Part shown: piece after piece, positions 62,140 through 64,000 of the stretch
How positions within the stretch are numbered: the stretch's first letter is position 1
Layout: the number at the start of each line of letters is the position of its first letter
NCBI RefSeq assembly: GCF_900100845.1
Contig: NZ_FNFP01000006.1
Coordinates: 36,575 to 100,574, forward strand
Reading direction: 5' to 3'
DNA length: 64,000 bases
DNA from: Natronincola ferrireducens
GTDB lineage: Bacteria > Bacillota > Clostridia > Peptostreptococcales > Natronincolaceae
Notes under the pieces: generated by a model
Told to the model about the DNA's origin: nothing
Seen by the model: only the letters and a program-made list of their open reading frames with translations
Databases searched by the model: none
Program-made: the position numbers and the translations under genes

Positions 62140-62526
62140 ATGATTAAAGCTTATATGGTAGGAATTACAACCCATTATGAGGGTGAAGATATAGAAATAA
62201 GATACAGTATCTATAATGATGAAAAGCTCCTATGTAAAAAATCCTTTTTTAAAGAATATAAAAAGCCAGCGATTGTAGGGCAAGTTGCACTGATAACGGT
62301 ACTGCAGGAGTTAGAGGATTTTGTGGATGATGAGATAATGATTGTTATTAATGACCCTGCTTTAAATGAGCAGGTCAAAGGAACGTCAACTACAAGAAAC
62401 AGAGATGTATTAAAAATGGCTAGATTAGTTAAGGAAGAATTAGGTAAATTTAAAAATCCCATTATTATAAAGGATGTAAGTGGAGATAGTGTAGAATTAG
62501 CGAAATGGAATGAGGAGTTGAAGTAA
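62140..62526 (+). CDS. Unknown small alpha/beta protein
   Basis: A 128-residue protein with the ribosome site GGAGGGTT before ATG 62140. The order of strands and helices (MIKAYMVGITTHYE, IEIRYSIYNDEKLLCKKSFF, ALITVLQELEDF, IMIVINDPALNEQV) recalls RNase-H-like folds, but the catalytic acidic residues are not obvious. After its TAA (62524-62526) the same frame stays open for 31 more codons, ending RSLIDEVIKLVEELEDLSEK-QQGIKTF-LEKS, a coiled-coil-like tail. The gene may once have been longer. Confidence 0.65.
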   Translation: MIKAYMVGITTHYEGEDIEIRYSIYNDEKLLCKKSFFKEYKKPAIVGQVALITVLQELEDFVDDEIMIVINDPALNEQVKGTSTTRNRDVLKMARLVKEELGKFKNPIIIKDVSGDSVELAKWNEELK

Positions 62527-62643
62527 AGAAGCTTAATAGATGAAGTAATAAAGCTGGTAGAAGAGCTAGAGGATCTAAGTGAAAAGCAGCAGGGTATTAA
62601 AACCTTTCTTGAAAAATCCTAGAGCACCTTTTGCTAAATGATA

Positions 62644-62700
62644 AAATTCGGCTACGATTCAGTAGGAGAAAAAACTCTCCCTGAATTGTAGCCGAATTTA
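62644..62700. terminator. Terminator
   Basis: AAATTCGGCTAC (62644-62655) pairs with GTAGCCGAATTT (62688-62699); inner GATTCAG/CTGAATT and GGAGA/TCTCC pairing make a long stem with A- and T-rich flanks. It lies between the unknown protein gene and the M15 peptidase. Confidence 0.8.
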
Positions 62701-62846
62701 TTTTGAGGATATATTAGGTTATTTTATATTGTTTGCAAAAAAAATGAAGGAAATAAATAACATATATAGAAATTTAAAGTAACAAATAAGGGGTTTAAGA
62801 AATGTTATACTAACAAACTTCATTATAATGAATAGGAGAAAATAGA

Positions 62847-63656
62847 ATGAAATTAATAGGAAAGATTGGCATGTCTCTAATAGTAGTAACTCTTTTGGTT
62901 TTATTAATTAGGATTGTTTTTAATACAACAGCTTTAAAAAACAAGTCATTGGTTACTGAAATGTATAATGAAGAAATTAAGGATAATAAAGAGATAGAAA
63001 ATAAAGATAAAAATAGCAATGGCGACACTGATCATATCAACAGCGGATTTAATAGTGATGATAGGAATACTGACTTCACGCCAATTTTTAAAAGGGAGGA
63101 TCTATCACAAGAGATCATTAATAAAATCAATGGCGTATCTTGGCGAGAAGAGGCGCCTATAGGGTTAGAGGATCTATCCTATTTAACTGTGACTTATTGG
63201 GATTTTGATGGACAACAACAAAAAGGAGAGCTTATCGTTCATAGAAAGATTGCTGAAGAAGTAGTTGACATATTTGAAGAATTGTATGAAGAAAGGTTTC
63301 CTATTGCTAAGGTAAGATTAATTGATGAGTATGATGCAGATGATAACCGTTCCATGGAAGACAACAATACATACGGTTTTTGCTTTAGAGTAATAGAGGG
63401 AACCCAAAACATATCAAAACATGGATATGGCGTAGCGATTGACATAAACCCTATACAGAATCCCTATATTCGAGGAGACATAGTTCTACCGTTGGCGGGT
63501 AAAGACTACGTTAATAGAGAAGATGTTGGAAAAGGTATGATAATTAAAGGAGATCCATGCTATAATGCATTCATTAGTAGAGGATGGACATGGGGTGGTG
63601 AGTGGAAAACAATCAAGGATTACCATCATTTTCAAAAACAAGTTGATTTGAATTAG
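62847..63656 (+). CDS. M15-family peptidase, membrane anchored
   Basis: A 269-residue protein: N-terminal membrane segment (about 7-27), a polar Asn/Asp/Lys linker (about 45-75), then a VanY/D-Ala-D-Ala carboxypeptidase-like (Peptidase_M15) domain. The metal and catalytic motifs are SKHGYGVAIDINPIQNPY (His and Asp ligands, about 194-210) and GGEWKTIKDYHHFQK near the C-terminus (second His). It probably cleaves peptidoglycan peptides outside the cell. The ribosome site is AGGAGAA. Monocistronic. Confidence 0.9.
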   Translation: MKLIGKIGMSLIVVTLLVLLIRIVFNTTALKNKSLVTEMYNEEIKDNKEIENKDKNSNGDTDHINSGFNSDDRNTDFTPIFKREDLSQEIINKINGVSWREEAPIGLEDLSYLTVTYWDFDGQQQKGELIVHRKIAEEVVDIFEELYEERFPIAKVRLIDEYDADDNRSMEDNNTYGFCFRVIEGTQNISKHGYGVAIDINPIQNPYIRGDIVLPLAGKDYVNREDVGKGMIIKGDPCYNAFISRGWTWGGEWKTIKDYHHFQKQVDLN

Positions 63657-63787
63657 CAACGTAGTTGACAAGTCTTAACTCCTAAGGAAGAATAAATTGA
63701 AGTGAAGTGCACCCTTGAAGGTGATATGCTCCCTATTAGGTAGACAGATTAAAAAATAAAATCTGTTTATCTAAGGGGAGTATATTT

Positions 63788-64000
63788 ATGTGCAAAAGAA
63801 AAAGTTATTCAGCTGATGAGAAATACGAAATTCTAAAATCATACGATGATGGATTGATGACTAGAAATGAGATTCTTTCAAAATTTGGAGTCCACAACAG
63901 GACCATTCAAGATTGGCGATATATGTTTAATACTTATGGAATAGAAGGGTTAAAAGCATCAAAAACATGGAATAGGTATTCGCAAGAATTAAAGGAAAGC
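63788..64000 (+). CDS. IS3-type transposase OrfA, cut by the window edge
   Basis: 71 codons visible from ATG 63788 with GGGGAG upstream. The helix-turn-helix segments YEILKSYDDGLMTRNEILSK and VHNRTIQDWRYMFNTYGIEGL are typical of IS3/IS150-family OrfA. The rest lies beyond 64000. The 80-90 bases before it (from about 63703, GTGCACCCTTGAAGG onward) probably form the left end of the element, with the inverted repeat not provable here. Confidence 0.75.
   Translation, partial: MCKRKSYSADEKYEILKSYDDGLMTRNEILSKFGVHNRTIQDWRYMFNTYGIEGLKASKTWNRYSQELKES

Noticed and set aside
63703..63787. Exact left end of the insertion sequence at the right edge
   Set aside because: The partner inverted repeat lies outside the window, so the boundary cannot be fixed.
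1..64000. CRISPR array, tRNA or rRNA genes
   Set aside because: No regularly spaced direct repeats and no cloverleaf or rRNA-like sequence seen on either strand by eye.

Overview
The window looks like chromosomal DNA of a low-GC, anaerobic, probably spore-forming Clostridia member (Alkaliphilus or another Clostridiaceae/Peptostreptococcaceae-like genome). This is inferred from AT-rich coding sequence, strong AGGAGG-type ribosome sites, many Gram-positive lipoproteins, homologues of Bacillus YclNOPQ, YwbE and YfjL, and anaerobic enzymes (an FMN/FAD fumarate-reductase-type protein and an aldehyde:ferredoxin oxidoreductase relative). I recognised no rRNA, tRNA or CRISPR array.

Layout. 1-7.9 kb: a partial small membrane protein, a decayed CoA-transferase remnant, an ECF sigma/anti-sigma/YfjL-like module, a broken DUF2220-like gene, two unknown membrane proteins, and a zinc transporter (zupT) lying between two copies of a REP-associated (Y1) transposase. 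One copy is intact with terminal inverted repeats. The other is truncated and fused to the end of a host gene. 8-12.7 kb: a LacI-controlled cluster (ribokinase, nucleoside hydrolase, DcuC-family carrier) with two near-identical palindromic operators. 12.8-15.4 kb: a TetR regulator divergent from a secreted FMN/FAD reductase. 16.3-27 kb: a carbohydrate cluster (DapA-family aldolase/lyase, LacI regulator, PfkB kinase, TRAP transporter DctPQM, ribulokinase, L-fucose/D-arabinose isomerase), followed by an AraC regulator. 28-31.7 kb: a Fur-box-preceded YclNOPQ-type ferri-siderophore transporter. 32-36.6 kb: a polysaccharide deacetylase and a response regulator/histidine kinase/lipoprotein unit.

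36.6-45.1 kb: an attenuator-like leader and a nickel/peptide-type ABC transporter with two binding lipoproteins and a SAM methyltransferase. 45.1-47.2 kb is a graveyard of gene fragments (IS256 transposase, a second copy of part of the methyltransferase, a FecCD permease piece) around a stalk-domain protein. 47.3-52.2 kb: a Nudix hydrolase, the AMPylator SelO, and a CHASE4-GGDEF-EAL protein.

52.7-59.1 kb: a tight six-gene operon joining a complete nickel/peptide-type ABC transporter to a divergent aldehyde:ferredoxin oxidoreductase family protein. This is the best candidate for an undescribed system. 59.2-64 kb: YwbE, a DUF2157/GDYXXLXY pair, an unknown small protein, an M15 peptidase, and the start of an IS3-like transposase running off the end.

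How the genes work together (inference): the window mostly concerns scavenging. Nucleosides or ribose and a pentose such as D-arabinose would feed the pentose phosphate pathway through dedicated kinases. Iron enters as a ferri-siderophore, zinc through ZupT, and two separate nickel/peptide-type importers each carry an enzyme gene at their 3' end, which suggests uptake of a modified metal chelate or small ligand. All functions are read from sequence motifs; no database search was possible.
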